Shown here one piece after another: positions 30,025-38,587 of a stretch of DNA of 64,000 bases. The notes under the pieces were generated by a model. That model was not told the origin of the DNA and did not search any database. It saw only the letters and a list, made by a program, of their open reading frames with translations. Source of the stretch: Actinomyces oris (lineage in GTDB: Bacteria; Actinomycetota; Actinomycetes; Actinomycetales; Actinomycetaceae); assembly GCF_006546825.1 (NCBI RefSeq), contig NZ_VICC01000001.1:436191-500190 (forward strand), written 5' to 3'. The number at the start of each line of letters is the position of its first letter. The stretch's first letter is position 1. The position numbers and the translations under genes were made by a program.

Positions 30025-30042
30025 CAGAATAAACGTTCTGGA
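30025..30042. promoter_or_regulatory. TetR operator A
   Basis: CCAGAA-TAAACG-TTCTGG, a perfect 6-6-6 dyad 6 bases before the TetR start codon (30019, minus strand). Confidence 0.72.
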
Positions 30043-30054
30043 ACGGTCAGTCAA

Positions 30055-30068
30055 GAACAATCGTTCTG
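30055..30068. promoter_or_regulatory. TetR operator B
   Basis: AGAAC-AATC-GTTCT, a 5-4-5 dyad that repeats the half-site of operator A (AGAA...TTCT). Centres are about 28 bp apart, close to three helical turns, suggesting cooperative binding on one face. Confidence 0.65.
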
Positions 30069-30097
30069 AAATTCTTGGGCGGGAAAGGCCGCCTCCC

Positions 30098-31165
30098 TCA
30101 GCCGATATGCCCCGTCTGCACGCCGAGGACCAGCAGTGCGTACAGCACGGCGAAGACCCCGGCGATACCAGCGCAGGCCAGGGCGGGGCGGCGCCGGTAA
30201 GTCAGCACGGCGACGTACTCCCGCAGCCAGGCGTTGACAATGTAGAACCAGGCCGTGCGCGCCGGCTCCACCGCCCACGGCACCCCCATGTCGGAGGCCA
30301 GGATCGCGGTGCGCACCGCGTGGAAGGAGCTCGTCACCAGCAGCACCTGCGGGTCCGTCATGCCGCGCTCGGCCAGCAGGTCGCGCGTGTAGGAGATGTT
30401 CGTGCGCGTCGTCGTCGAACGGTCCTCCAGGAGGATCCGCTCAGGCGGGACGCCACGCGCGATCGCGTAGTCGGCCATGGCGCGCGCCTCGCTGACCGGC
30501 TCGTCAGCGCCCTGCCCGCCGCTCATGACCAGCAGCGGCACGCCGGGGCGCAGGCCCTCCTCGTCGCGCCAGGCCTCGATGCCTCCGGCGATCCGCGAGC
30601 TCAGCAGCGGACCGACCTTCCCGTTGATGAGCCCGGCGCCATGGACCACGACGACGTCGGGGTGCGGCATGGCCCGGCGCCCGCCCCAGATTCGCTGCAC
30701 CGCCGTCTGTGCCAGGAAGATGAGAAGGAAGACGCCCAGGTAGGCGCAGGCGCAGAACATGAGCGCGGCGACCAGCAGGGCCCAGGGGTTGGCGGTGGCC
30801 ACGAGGGCGACCGCGGCCATCGGCGTGGCGATGAGTCCCAGGCCGGCCGCCAGGCACAGCAGGTTGCTCAGGCGCCGGCCCTCGCGGCGGATGAGGACGA
30901 CGCCGTTGAACATGAGCAGGAACGGCATGAGGGCGATGAGCAGGAAGAAGGCGACACCGCCCAGTCCCACCGGGATCGTGAGGACGGGGATGAGGGAGGC
31001 CAGGTGGAGCAGTGCTCTCACCGTAGCGCCGACCAGGAGCAGGAACAGGAGTCCGTTGCGAAGCCGGCGGTTGTCGCGGCGCCGCGAGAGCCTGAGAAGC
31101 CCCCACCACAGCGCCAGGGCAGCGACGTCGACCAGCGGAGCGGGGAGGAACCAGGGGGTGCTCAT
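30098..31165 (-). CDS. YdcF/SanA-like DUF218 membrane protein
   Basis: 355 residues from ATG 31165. Residues 1-165 hold five to six membrane helices; residues about 170-310 form the DUF218 domain with DVVVVHGAG, LLSSRIAGGIEAW, LLVMSGGQGADE, SEARAMADYAIARGVPPERI, EDRSTTTRTNI and VLLVTSSFHAVRTA; a last helix is at about 330-350. This is the layout of long YdcF-like proteins linked to cell-envelope processes such as polysaccharide or peptidoglycan handling. The enzyme activity of the family is not settled. Apparently monocistronic. Confidence 0.87.
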   Translation of the reverse strand: MSTPWFLPAPLVDVAALALWWGLLRLSRRRDNRRLRNGLLFLLLVGATVRALLHLASLIPVLTIPVGLGGVAFFLLIALMPFLLMFNGVVLIRREGRRLSNLLCLAAGLGLIATPMAAVALVATANPWALLVAALMFCACAYLGVFLLIFLAQTAVQRIWGGRRAMPHPDVVVVHGAGLINGKVGPLLSSRIAGGIEAWRDEEGLRPGVPLLVMSGGQGADEPVSEARAMADYAIARGVPPERILLEDRSTTTRTNISYTRDLLAERGMTDPQVLLVTSSFHAVRTAILASDMGVPWAVEPARTAWFYIVNAWLREYVAVLTYRRRPALACAGIAGVFAVLYALLVLGVQTGHIG

Positions 31166-31466
31166 GGGGCGGCTTCCTCTCGTGGTGCAGGGGGTGGGTT
31201 TGTCCTGGGTGCGGGGAAGGCGGGCCTTCCCGGCATGGCGCGGGACGGTGGGTGCTGATGGGGCGGCGCTCATCATAGAACCGGGGCCGGCTGGTGCCGC
31301 CTTGCGCTCATATGAGCAGGTTAGGAGGCGGCTGCCGGTGGGTGTGAGCGTCGTTGGGACGATTCGTGGGAGCCGGCTCTCCACCCTACGGACGACGGCT
31401 TGTGCCCCGACTCCTCCCTGGGGTGAGGTCGGGGTGCCCGTCCGCGTGGGAGGCTCACGCCACGAT

Positions 31467-31898
31467 CTAACGCACGGGCCTGCCTGGGTGAGTGTGGTCG
31501 TAATCGGTCTGGGCCTGGGTGATGTCCTTCCGGTGCTCCAGCGACCAGTCGGCAAGGGCTTTCAGCAGATGTGTCAGGCTCGCCCCCATCTCGGTGAGCC
31601 GGTAGTCGACTTGGGCGGGAACCGTGGGGTAGACCGTGCGGCGCACCAGCCCGTCGCGCTCCAGACGCCGCACCGTCAGGGTGAGCATGCGCTGCGAGAT
31701 GCCGCCGACGGCGTGCTGCAGCTGACGGAAACGCAGTGGGCCGCGCGTCAGCTCCACGATGACCAGTAGGGACCACTTGTCTCCCAGTCGGTCGTGGACC
31801 GCCCGGATGCCAGGATCCTCGCGGTGCGCTCGGGTGCAGCGCTCCAGAGGCGCCGGATTGGGATCGCCGGTGGTCACATCGCTGTGCGTTGGTGACAA
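31467..31898 (-). CDS. HxlR-family transcriptional regulator
   Basis: 143 residues. Winged helix: IRAVHDRLGDKWSLLVIVEL, GPLRFRQLQHAVGGISQRML, TVRRLERDGLVRRTVYPTVP, DYRLTEMGASLTHLL. The TTG at 31898 is used as start because AAGGAGG lies 7 bases upstream. HxlR proteins such as QorR often bind the promoter they share with a divergent NAD(P)-binding oxidoreductase, exactly the arrangement here (next gene starts at 32010 on the other strand). Many members sense electrophiles or quinones through cysteine; one Cys (about 21, in ERCTRAH) is present near the N-terminus, the position used by such sensors. The gap 31166-31466 shows no feature. Confidence 0.9.
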   Translation of the reverse strand: MSPTHSDVTTGDPNPAPLERCTRAHREDPGIRAVHDRLGDKWSLLVIVELTRGPLRFRQLQHAVGGISQRMLTLTVRRLERDGLVRRTVYPTVPAQVDYRLTEMGASLTHLLKALADWSLEHRKDITQAQTDYDHTHPGRPVR

Positions 31899-32009
31899 GA
31901 AACTGCCTCCTTGTAGGTGCGTGCACGATGCCTCAGGCTCATGCGCAGAAGGTTCGGTGGCTGCAGGAGCCAGCTTCCAGAGTGTGGTTGAGCCTGAAGG
32001 AGGCTACTC

Positions 32010-32837
32010 ATGATCTTGGTGACCGGTGCAAGCGGACGGTTCTCCTCAGCTCTCCTGGCGGAGCTGCGCGCTCGCGGCATTCCGGCGGTGGGTGGCAGCC
32101 GCACGCCGTCGGCGGGGCAACGGCATGTTGACTTCAGCGTCCCGGACAGCCTGGATTTCAACGGCGTCGACACCCTGCTGCTGGTGCCCGCCGGGGCGCA
32201 GGAGGACGACCGGCAGATCGCCTTCAACCGCGCCGCCGTTGAGGTCGCGGAGCGCGACGGCGTTTCCCACATCGTCTACACGAGCCTCACTGGTGCGGGC
32301 GACCACTTGTCAATGGCGCTGCCGCACCGCGTCACCGAGGGAATCATCATGGCCAGCGGCATGACATGGACCATTCTGCGCAACGGCGTCTATGCCGAGA
32401 TTCTCGGCGTTCCGCTCTCGTGGGAGAAGCACGGGGAAGCGTTGAGAATTGTGTCGCCGTTGGGAGACGGGGCTGTGGCTGCGGTGGCACGGCACGACCT
32501 GGCCTGCGCGGCGGCCTCCCTCCTCAGCGACCCGGGTAGGCACGAGAGGAAGGTCTACGAGTTAGTGGGAAGCCGTGCGGTGTCCGTCGCTGACGTCGCA
32601 GTCCGCCTGGGCTGTGAGGTGAGGGACATCAGCCTGGGCGAGTACCGGCAACTGCTCGCCGAGGGTGGGATGCCGTCCTTCCGCCAGTCCCTGATGCTCT
32701 CGATCGCCAGTGTCATCCGGCACGGGTTCTTGGCCAGGACGGGTGATGACCTTCCGTATCTGCTGGGCCGGGAGCCCACGGATCCGCTCGTTGTCGCAGC
32801 CAAGGCTCTGGCTGCTCGGCGCGCGGTCGTACCGTAG
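32010..32837 (+). CDS. NmrA-like NAD(P)-binding oxidoreductase (QOR2-like)
   Basis: 275 residues; GAAGGAGG precedes the ATG. Rossmann motif at the start: ILVTGASGRFSSALLAEL. Then VGGSRTPSA, DFSVPDSLDFNGVDTLLLVP, SHIVYTSLTGAG, and WTILRNGVYAEI as in QOR2/NmrA quinone reductases of the atypical SDR class. It probably reduces quinones or senses NADPH. It is divergent from an HxlR regulator, which likely represses it. An R palindrome begins 2 bases after the stop. Confidence 0.88.
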   Translation: MILVTGASGRFSSALLAELRARGIPAVGGSRTPSAGQRHVDFSVPDSLDFNGVDTLLLVPAGAQEDDRQIAFNRAAVEVAERDGVSHIVYTSLTGAGDHLSMALPHRVTEGIIMASGMTWTILRNGVYAEILGVPLSWEKHGEALRIVSPLGDGAVAAVARHDLACAAASLLSDPGRHERKVYELVGSRAVSVADVAVRLGCEVRDISLGEYRQLLAEGGMPSFRQSLMLSIASVIRHGFLARTGDDLPYLLGREPTDPLVVAAKALAARRAVVP

Positions 32838-32839
32838 GT

Positions 32840-32893
32840 CGCGCTGTCGAGGGTTAAAGGTACGACCTCGCGGATTACCCTACGATCACGCGG
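32840..32893 (+). repeat. R element, copy 3 (intact)
   Basis: 54-bp imperfect palindrome: outer arms CGCGC/ACGCG, middle TCG/CGA and inner AGGGT/ACCCT, with a roughly 20-base loop containing ACGACCTCGCG. It starts 2 bases after the NmrA-like gene stop, so it may serve as terminator. Confidence 0.75.
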
Positions 32894-33013
32894 AAAGGCG
32901 ATGGCGCGGGAAGGCGAACGTGCGGCCGGGTGCAGCGGCAGGGCTCCGGCGCGCGGCGCGGGCCGGATGGAGTTGGTGTCAGCGGACGCCCTCGAACTAC
33001 AGTTGACCTGCAA

Positions 33014-33145
33014 TGACAGGGGAGCGCCCCGTCGTCGGCCCGGCCGCCACTGGTCGACGGGCCGCCGCCGACGGCGCTGAGAGTGCGGAAACCCGCAGAC
33101 CCTCGAACCTGCTCCGGTTAGTACCGGCGAAGGAAGTCGAGACCA
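33014..33145 (+). ncRNA. TPP (THI-box) riboswitch
   Basis: Conserved TPP aptamer blocks in order: GGGGAGC (33019-33025), a long GC-rich variable stem, CTGAGA (33077-33082) followed by paired GCGG/CCGC, ACCC, GAACCTG (33105-33111), CCGGTTAGTACCGG (33114-33127) and CGAAGGAA (33128-33135). It lies 60-190 bases before thiB on the same strand. Bases CCTCC (33178-33182) can pair with the thiB Shine-Dalgarno GGAGG (33196-33200), so control is probably at translation start, as is usual in actinobacteria (inference). Confidence 0.92.
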
Positions 33146-33205
33146 TCTCCCCGGCGCGCCGCAGGTGGTCGCCGGGCCCTCCGGAGAACCATCCAGGAGG
33201 CACAC

Positions 33206-34303
33206 ATGAGCATCCAGTCCACCCACCGCCCCGGCCGGCCCCACCCGGCCCTCAGCCGCCGCGCCCTGCTCGCCGGAACCGCCGCCGGCGCCGTCGGCCT
33301 GAGCCTGGCCGCCTGCGGCAAGGGCAAGAAGGCCGGCTCCCAGGCCGACTCCAAGACCGTCACCGTCGTCACCCACGACTCCTTCCACGTCTCGGAGAAC
33401 CTCCAGAAGGCCTTCACCTCCGAGACCGGATACACCCTCAAGATCGCCACCTCCGGGGACGCCGGCGCCCTGGTCAACAAGCTCGTCCTGACCAAGGACG
33501 CCCCCCTGGGCGACGCCGTCTTCGGCATCGACAACACCTACGCCACCCGCGCCCTCGACCAGGGTGTCATCGACACCTCCGCCACCGTCACCCTCCCCAA
33601 GGGCGCCGAGAGCTACGTCGTCGCCGACACCCCGGCCCTGGCGCCCATCGACGTCGGTGACGTCTGCCTCAACATCGACACCGGCTACTTCACCGGCAAG
33701 GGCCTGACGCCCCCGGCCACCTTCGAGGACCTCACCAAGCCCGAGTACAAGGGCCTGCTCGTGGCCATCAACCCCACGAACTCCTCGCCCGGCATGGCCT
33801 GGCTGCTGGCCACCATCGGCCACTTCGGCGCCGGCTCCTTCGCCGGCTACTGGAAGCAGCTCATGGCCAACGGCGCCCGGATCGCCGAGGACTGGAGCGC
33901 CGCCTACGAGACCGACTTCTCCGGCAGCGGCAAGGGCACCTACCCCATCGTCGTGTCCTACGCCTCCTCGCCCTCCTTCACGGTCTCCAAGGATAAGAGC
34001 TCCAGTACCACCTCCGCCCTGCTGGACACCGCCTTCCGCCAGGTCGAGTACGCCGGGGTCCTCAAGGGCGCCGCCAACCCCGAGGGAGGCAAGGCCTTCG
34101 TGACGTGGATGCTCTCCAAGGCCGTCCAGGAGGACATCCCCGGCCAGATGTACATGTACCCGGTCCTGCCCGACGCCGCCCTGCCCGAGGCCCTCACCAA
34201 GTTCGGGCCGCTGTCGAAGTCGCCGGTGAAGGTCGAGCCCAAGGAGATCACCACCCACCGCGAGGAGTGGCTGAACACCTGGACCGAGGCCGTCGGCAAG
34301 TGA
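33206..34303 (+). CDS. thiB: Thiamine ABC transporter, substrate-binding lipoprotein
   Basis: 365 residues; AGGAGG lies 6 bases before ATG 33206. Signal: LSRRALLAGTAAG followed by lipobox LAAC (Cys about 37), so membrane-anchored outside the cell; the RR pair may direct it to Tat. The mature part reads VTVVTHDSFHVSENLQKAF, GDAGALVNKLVLTKDAPLGD, FGIDNTYATRAL and TFEDLTKPEYKGLLVAINPT, matching ThiB-type periplasmic thiamine-binding proteins. First gene of thiBPQ behind a TPP riboswitch; 4-base overlap with the permease gene. Confidence 0.93.
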   Translation: MSIQSTHRPGRPHPALSRRALLAGTAAGAVGLSLAACGKGKKAGSQADSKTVTVVTHDSFHVSENLQKAFTSETGYTLKIATSGDAGALVNKLVLTKDAPLGDAVFGIDNTYATRALDQGVIDTSATVTLPKGAESYVVADTPALAPIDVGDVCLNIDTGYFTGKGLTPPATFEDLTKPEYKGLLVAINPTNSSPGMAWLLATIGHFGAGSFAGYWKQLMANGARIAEDWSAAYETDFSGSGKGTYPIVVSYASSPSFTVSKDKSSSTTSALLDTAFRQVEYAGVLKGAANPEGGKAFVTWMLSKAVQEDIPGQMYMYPVLPDAALPEALTKFGPLSKSPVKVEPKEITTHREEWLNTWTEAVGK

Positions 34304-36192
34304 GCGCGCCGGGCGAGGAGACGCCAGGGGCCGACGCCGCCGCGCGAGCCGACGGACCGGGTGCCGGCGGCCCCCGGCCCGGCTGGGGCGAGCGGGCCGG
34401 CTGGACCCTGGCCGTCGTCGGCCCGCTGGCCTTCCTGGCGGTCTTCTTCGCCTGGCCCGTGGCCACGCTCATGGGCCGCGGCCTCGCCCCCGACGGCGCC
34501 CTGGACCTCAGCGGCTTCGGCGAGGTCCTGGCCCGCGAGCGCACCTGGCGGATCCTCACCCAGACCCTCACCCAGGCGGTACTCGGCACTGCCGTGTGCG
34601 TGGCCCTCGGCATCCCCGGAGCCCTCGTCCTCTACCGGCGCGCCTTCCCCGGCCGCGACCTGCTGCGCGGGGTGGTGACCGTGCCCTTCGTGCTGCCCAG
34701 CGTCGTCGTCGGCGTCGCCTTCCACGCCCTGGTCACCCGCGGCGGGCCCCTGGAGGCCCTGGACCTGGATGGGACGCTGACCGCGGTGGTGGCCGCGCTG
34801 GCCTTCTTCAACTACGGGCTCGTGGTGCGCGCCGTGGGCACCATGTGGTCGCGGCTCGACCCGCGCGCCGTGGAGGCCGCCCGGGCGCTGGGGGCCTCGC
34901 CGATGCGGGCCTTCGCCACTGTCACTCTGCCTGCGCTGGCCCCCGCCATCGCCTCAGCCGCCTCCCTGACCTTCCTGTTCTGCGCCACCGCCTACGGGGT
35001 GGTGCTCGTGCTCGGCGGGGTGGGGATCGGCACCATCGAGACCGAGATCTACCGGCTGACCACCCAGTACCTCGATCTGCGGGGCGCCGCCGTCCTGTCG
35101 GTCGTCCAGCTCGGCGTCATCGCCCTGGCCCTGTGGGTGGCCGAGCGGGCGCGCGCCGCCACCCAGACGCGCCTGCGCCTGCGCACCGAGGTGCCCGCCG
35201 GGCGGCTGCGGGCTGCCGATGCCCCCGCGCTCGCGGTCACCGCCGCCACGGTCGGGGGGCTGCTGGTGGCGCCGATGGCGGTGCTGGTGGCGCGTTCCCT
35301 GCAGCGCGACGGCGCCTGGACGCTGGCGAACTACACCGACCTGGGATCGACCGGCGGGCGCAGCGCCCTGCTCGTGACCGTGTGGGAGGCGGCCGCCAAC
35401 TCGGTGGCCGTGGCCGTAGCGGCCGCGGCCATCGCCCTGAGCCTGGGGGTGGCGGTGTGCCTGGTCGTCTCGCGCCGACCCCGCAGCCGGACGCTGGCCC
35501 GGGTCATCACCGGGCTCGACGCCGCCTTCATGCTGCCGCTGGGCGTCTCCGCCGTGACGGTCGGCTTCGGCTTCCTCATCACCCTGGCGCGCCCGCCGCT
35601 GGCCCTGACCCGCTCCTGGTGGATCCTGCCGCTGGCGCAGGCCGTCGTGGCCGTGCCGCTCGTGGTGCGCACCCTGCTGCCGGCACTGTGCGCCATCGAC
35701 CCGCGTCAGCGCGAGGCGGCCGCTGCCCTGGGGGCCGGACCCGGCCGGGTGCTGGCGACCGTGGACGGGCCCCAGCTGCTGCGCGCCGGCGGACTGGCGG
35801 CCGGCTTCGCCCTGGCGACGTCGCTGGGGGAGTTCGGGGCGACGTCGTTCCTGGCCCGGCCCCAGGAGCCGACCCTGCCGGTGGTCGTCTACCGGCTCAT
35901 CGGCAGCCCCGGCTCCCAGAACCAGGGGATGGCGCTGGCCGGGGGCGTCGTCCTGGCGGTGGGCAGCGCCGCCGTCATGCTCGGCTGCGAGTGGCTCCAG
36001 ACCCGGCTCGGCCCCGGGCGGGGCGAAAGCGCGGGCGCGACGTCGAGGCCGGGTGGGGCGTCGGCGCCTCAGCCGGCTCCGCAGCGCGCGGTACCCGTGG
36101 ACGCCGGCCAGCATGCGGCGGGCACGACGGGCGGAAACAACAAGACGGCCCGGGTACGCGGGCCCAGGACGGACGGAGGCGAGCGGCCATGA
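34300..36192 (+). CDS. thiP: Thiamine ABC transporter, fused double permease
   Basis: 630 residues from GTG 34300, which overlaps the thiB stop (GTGA). About 12 membrane helices in two halves, each with the binding-protein-dependent EAA loop: VEAARALGASPMRAFATVTL in the first half and REAAAALGAGPGRVLATV in the second. A fused two-permease chain is the ThiP/FbpB design and explains why a single permease gene suffices. The C-terminus has a 60-residue Gly/Ala-rich tail. The next gene overlaps its stop as ATGA. Confidence 0.92.
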   Translation: MSAPGEETPGADAAARADGPGAGGPRPGWGERAGWTLAVVGPLAFLAVFFAWPVATLMGRGLAPDGALDLSGFGEVLARERTWRILTQTLTQAVLGTAVCVALGIPGALVLYRRAFPGRDLLRGVVTVPFVLPSVVVGVAFHALVTRGGPLEALDLDGTLTAVVAALAFFNYGLVVRAVGTMWSRLDPRAVEAARALGASPMRAFATVTLPALAPAIASAASLTFLFCATAYGVVLVLGGVGIGTIETEIYRLTTQYLDLRGAAVLSVVQLGVIALALWVAERARAATQTRLRLRTEVPAGRLRAADAPALAVTAATVGGLLVAPMAVLVARSLQRDGAWTLANYTDLGSTGGRSALLVTVWEAAANSVAVAVAAAAIALSLGVAVCLVVSRRPRSRTLARVITGLDAAFMLPLGVSAVTVGFGFLITLARPPLALTRSWWILPLAQAVVAVPLVVRTLLPALCAIDPRQREAAAALGAGPGRVLATVDGPQLLRAGGLAAGFALATSLGEFGATSFLARPQEPTLPVVVYRLIGSPGSQNQGMALAGGVVLAVGSAAVMLGCEWLQTRLGPGRGESAGATSRPGGASAPQPAPQRAVPVDAGQHAAGTTGGNNKTARVRGPRTDGGERP

Positions 36193-37337
36193 GCCCGACT
36201 GCCAGTAACACCAGTGCTTCGACGGGACTGTCCGTGCGCGGGCTCGCCGTGACCTACGGGGACCTGCGCGCCGTCGACGGCGTCGACCTGGAGGTGACCG
36301 CCGGGGAGGTCGTCGCCCTCCTGGGGGCCTCGGGATCGGGCAAGTCCTCCCTGCTGCGGGCGGTGGCCGGCCTGGAGGATGTGGCCGCCGGCGAGGTCGC
36401 CTGGGACGGGCGGAGCATGGTGCGCGTGCCGGTCCACAAGCGCGGCTTCGGCCTCATGTTCCAGGATGGTCAGCTCTTCGAGCACCGCGACGTCGGCAGC
36501 AACATCGCCTACGGGCTCACCGGCCTGCCGCGCGCCCAGCGGGGCGAGCGCGTGCGCGAGATGCTCGAGCTCGTCGGCCTGCCCGGATTCGAGCGGAGGC
36601 GCGTGACGACCCTGTCCGGCGGGCAGGCCCAGCGGGTGGCTCTGGCCCGGGCGCTTGCCCCGGCGCCGAGGCTGCTGCTGCTCGACGAGCCCCTGTCCGC
36701 CCTGGACCGGGCCCTGCGCGAGCAGCTGGCCACCGACGTGCGCACCATCCTGCGTCAGGGCGGTACGACGGCGCTCTACGTCACCCACGATCAGGACGAG
36801 GCCATGACCGTGGCCGACCGGGTCGGCGTTATGGAGGCCGGCCGCCTCCTGCGCCTGGACACCCCCCAGCGCCTGTGGGCCGACCCCGGAAGCAGCAAGG
36901 TGGCGCGGTTCCTGGGATTCGACGTCGTCGGCGACCTCGCCCTCGCCCCCGGCGCGCTGCGCGTGGTGGAGGCCGCGGCGGGGGAGCCGGGGGAGCCGGA
37001 CGGGCCCGCGCAGACGGAGATACCGGCGGCACCGGAGACCCTGCCGGCCACCGTACTGGCCTCGCGGCTGCGTCGCGGCCAGTGGGAGGCCGAGGTCGAG
37101 CTCGACCCCGAGCGGCTCGCCGCCCTGGCGGAGCCGGAGGGGCCGGACGGGTTGGCAGGGCCAGACGAGGTGGCCGGGCTGGACAGGCAGGCTGAGCCGT
37201 CCGGCGTCGAGGCTGATGCGGCGGCGGATCGTGAGCCGGTCCGTGCTGCCCGTGCTACCGCCCTGACCCGGCGCCCCCACGCTCCCGGTGCGCGCGTCAC
37301 CCTGTACCTCGACCCCGCCCGCACCGCCCGGCTCTAG
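36189..37337 (+). CDS. thiQ: Thiamine ABC transporter, ATP-binding protein
   Basis: 382 residues. ABC domain at about 15-240: Walker A GASGSGKSS, Q-loop FGLMFQDGQLFEH, signature LSGGQAQR, Walker B LLLLDEPLSALD, H-loop YVTHDQDEA. The remaining 140 residues are acidic and Pro/Glu/Ala-rich with a small regulatory-like end (VTLYLDPAR), longer than in Escherichia coli ThiQ. Completes the riboswitch-controlled thiBPQ operon that imports thiamine or TPP at the cost of ATP. Confidence 0.92.
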   Translation: MSPTASNTSASTGLSVRGLAVTYGDLRAVDGVDLEVTAGEVVALLGASGSGKSSLLRAVAGLEDVAAGEVAWDGRSMVRVPVHKRGFGLMFQDGQLFEHRDVGSNIAYGLTGLPRAQRGERVREMLELVGLPGFERRRVTTLSGGQAQRVALARALAPAPRLLLLDEPLSALDRALREQLATDVRTILRQGGTTALYVTHDQDEAMTVADRVGVMEAGRLLRLDTPQRLWADPGSSKVARFLGFDVVGDLALAPGALRVVEAAAGEPGEPDGPAQTEIPAAPETLPATVLASRLRRGQWEAEVELDPERLAALAEPEGPDGLAGPDEVAGLDRQAEPSGVEADAAADREPVRAARATALTRRPHAPGARVTLYLDPARTARL

Positions 37338-37456
37338 GGTCACCGGCCGGCCGTACCTCGATGCGCCGGCCCGGGTGACCGAGACGACTTTCGCGATTCA
37401 TCAGACTTCCTGCTACTGTCTGCTCGTCATCTTCCGGTGCCTCTCAGGAGAACATC

Positions 37457-37492
37457 ATGGCCAAGCGAATGTGGAGTTGTTGCTGTCGCTGA
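37457..37492 (+). CDS. Poly-cysteine leader peptide (MAKRMWSCCCR)
   Basis: An 11-codon frame with a good RBS (AGGAG, 6 bases before ATG). Codons 8-10 are TGT TGC TGT, three consecutive cysteines, followed by CGC and TGA. Bases 37482-37499 form a 7-bp hairpin (GCTGTCG/CGACAGC) that covers the Cys codons and stop. Short upstream frames with runs of Cys codons are known in actinobacteria (described in mycobacteria) as cysteine-responsive attenuators: ribosomes stall when Cys-tRNA is scarce and this opens the downstream start region. It lies 57 bases before the first gene of the dipeptide transporter operon. Confidence 0.75.
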   Translation: MAKRMWSCCCR

Positions 37493-37531
37493 CGACAGCC
37501 CACGTCCCATTCGTTGAGCGCCTGCTCCTAA

Positions 37532-37544
37532 CACCTGTGAGGTG
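37532..37544 (+). promoter_or_regulatory. Shine-Dalgarno-sequestering hairpin
   Basis: CACCT-GTG-AGGTG (5-bp stem, 3-base loop). The 3' arm is the RBS of the downstream permease gene (GAGGTG, 5 bases before GTG 37550). If formed, it hides the RBS; the upstream Cys-codon frame could control whether it forms. Confidence 0.6.
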
Positions 37545-37549
37545 CCCCC

Positions 37550-38587
37550 GTGCACTCGTCCGCCCAGGACACCCCTGCCTCCACCAGCCCCCTCGAGGCC
37601 GCTGACCCCGCCGATGCCGCCGTCGAAGCCGCCGACGCCGCCACTGCCGCAGACGCCGCGGCGCCCACCGCCGACCGCGCCTTTCACGAGCGCCCCGGCG
37701 GCTCCCGCCAGGTATGGCGCCGCCTGGCCGCTGACCGCTGGGCCCTGGCCGGAGGCGCCGTCGTCATCGCGACCACCCTTGTGGCCCTCCTCGCCCCCTG
37801 GATCACCCGGGCCCTCGGCGTGGACCCCTACACCTACCACCTCGACCTGCTCACGCCCTCCGGCATCCCCGCCGGTCGCCTCGGGGGCATCAGCGCCGCC
37901 CACCCCTTCGGCGTCGAGCCCCAGACGGGGCGGGACCTGTTCGCCGTCGTCGTGGAGGGAACCCGCACCTCCTTCTCCATCGGCATGGGAGCCACCGTCC
38001 TGTCGATGCTCATCGCCATCAGCCTGGGGCTGAGCGCCGGCTACCTGGGCGGCTGGTGGGACGCCATCGTCTCGCGCCTGACCGACATCACCCTCGGCTT
38101 CCCCCACCTGGTCTTCATGATCGCCATCTCCGCGATCATCCCCGCCACCGCCCCGCGCGTACCGGTCATGATCCTCATCATCGGGATCCTCGGCTGGCCC
38201 TCGACCGCACGCGTCCTGCGCTCGCGGACCATGGCCGTGCGCGCCCGAACCTTCGTGGGAGCCTCGCGGGCCATGGGCGCCGGCGGCCTGCACATCATGA
38301 CCACCCAGGTCCTGCCCAACCTCGTGGCCACCATCATCGTGCTCACCACCATCTCCATCCCCGGCAAGATCACCGCCGAGGCCGCCCTGTCCTTCCTTGG
38401 GGTGGGCGTGCCCCCGCCGACACCGTCCTGGGGCCGCTCCATCGGCTCGGCCATCACCTGGGTCGCCACCGACCCCTGGTACCTCGTCTTCCCCGGCGCC
38501 GCCCTGTTCCTGGTGACCTTGGCCTTCAACCTCTTCGGCGACGGCCTGCGCGACGCCCTCGACCCCAGGACCGGTGAGCACCGATGA
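37550..38587 (+). CDS. Dipeptide/oligopeptide ABC transporter permease (DppC/OppC-like)
   Basis: 345 residues from GTG 37550. A 60-residue Ala/Asp-rich N-terminus precedes about six helices. The EAA loop is VGASRAMGAGGLHIMTTQVL; AEAALSFLGVGVPPPTPSWG is the hallmark of the DppC branch. ATG of the next gene overlaps its stop. Unusually, the C-type permease precedes the B-type. The Cys-rich leader upstream suggests induction under cysteine shortage, so peptides as a sulfur source are plausible substrates (inference). Confidence 0.9.
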   Translation: MHSSAQDTPASTSPLEAADPADAAVEAADAATAADAAAPTADRAFHERPGGSRQVWRRLAADRWALAGGAVVIATTLVALLAPWITRALGVDPYTYHLDLLTPSGIPAGRLGGISAAHPFGVEPQTGRDLFAVVVEGTRTSFSIGMGATVLSMLIAISLGLSAGYLGGWWDAIVSRLTDITLGFPHLVFMIAISAIIPATAPRVPVMILIIGILGWPSTARVLRSRTMAVRARTFVGASRAMGAGGLHIMTTQVLPNLVATIIVLTTISIPGKITAEAALSFLGVGVPPPTPSWGRSIGSAITWVATDPWYLVFPGAALFLVTLAFNLFGDGLRDALDPRTGEHR

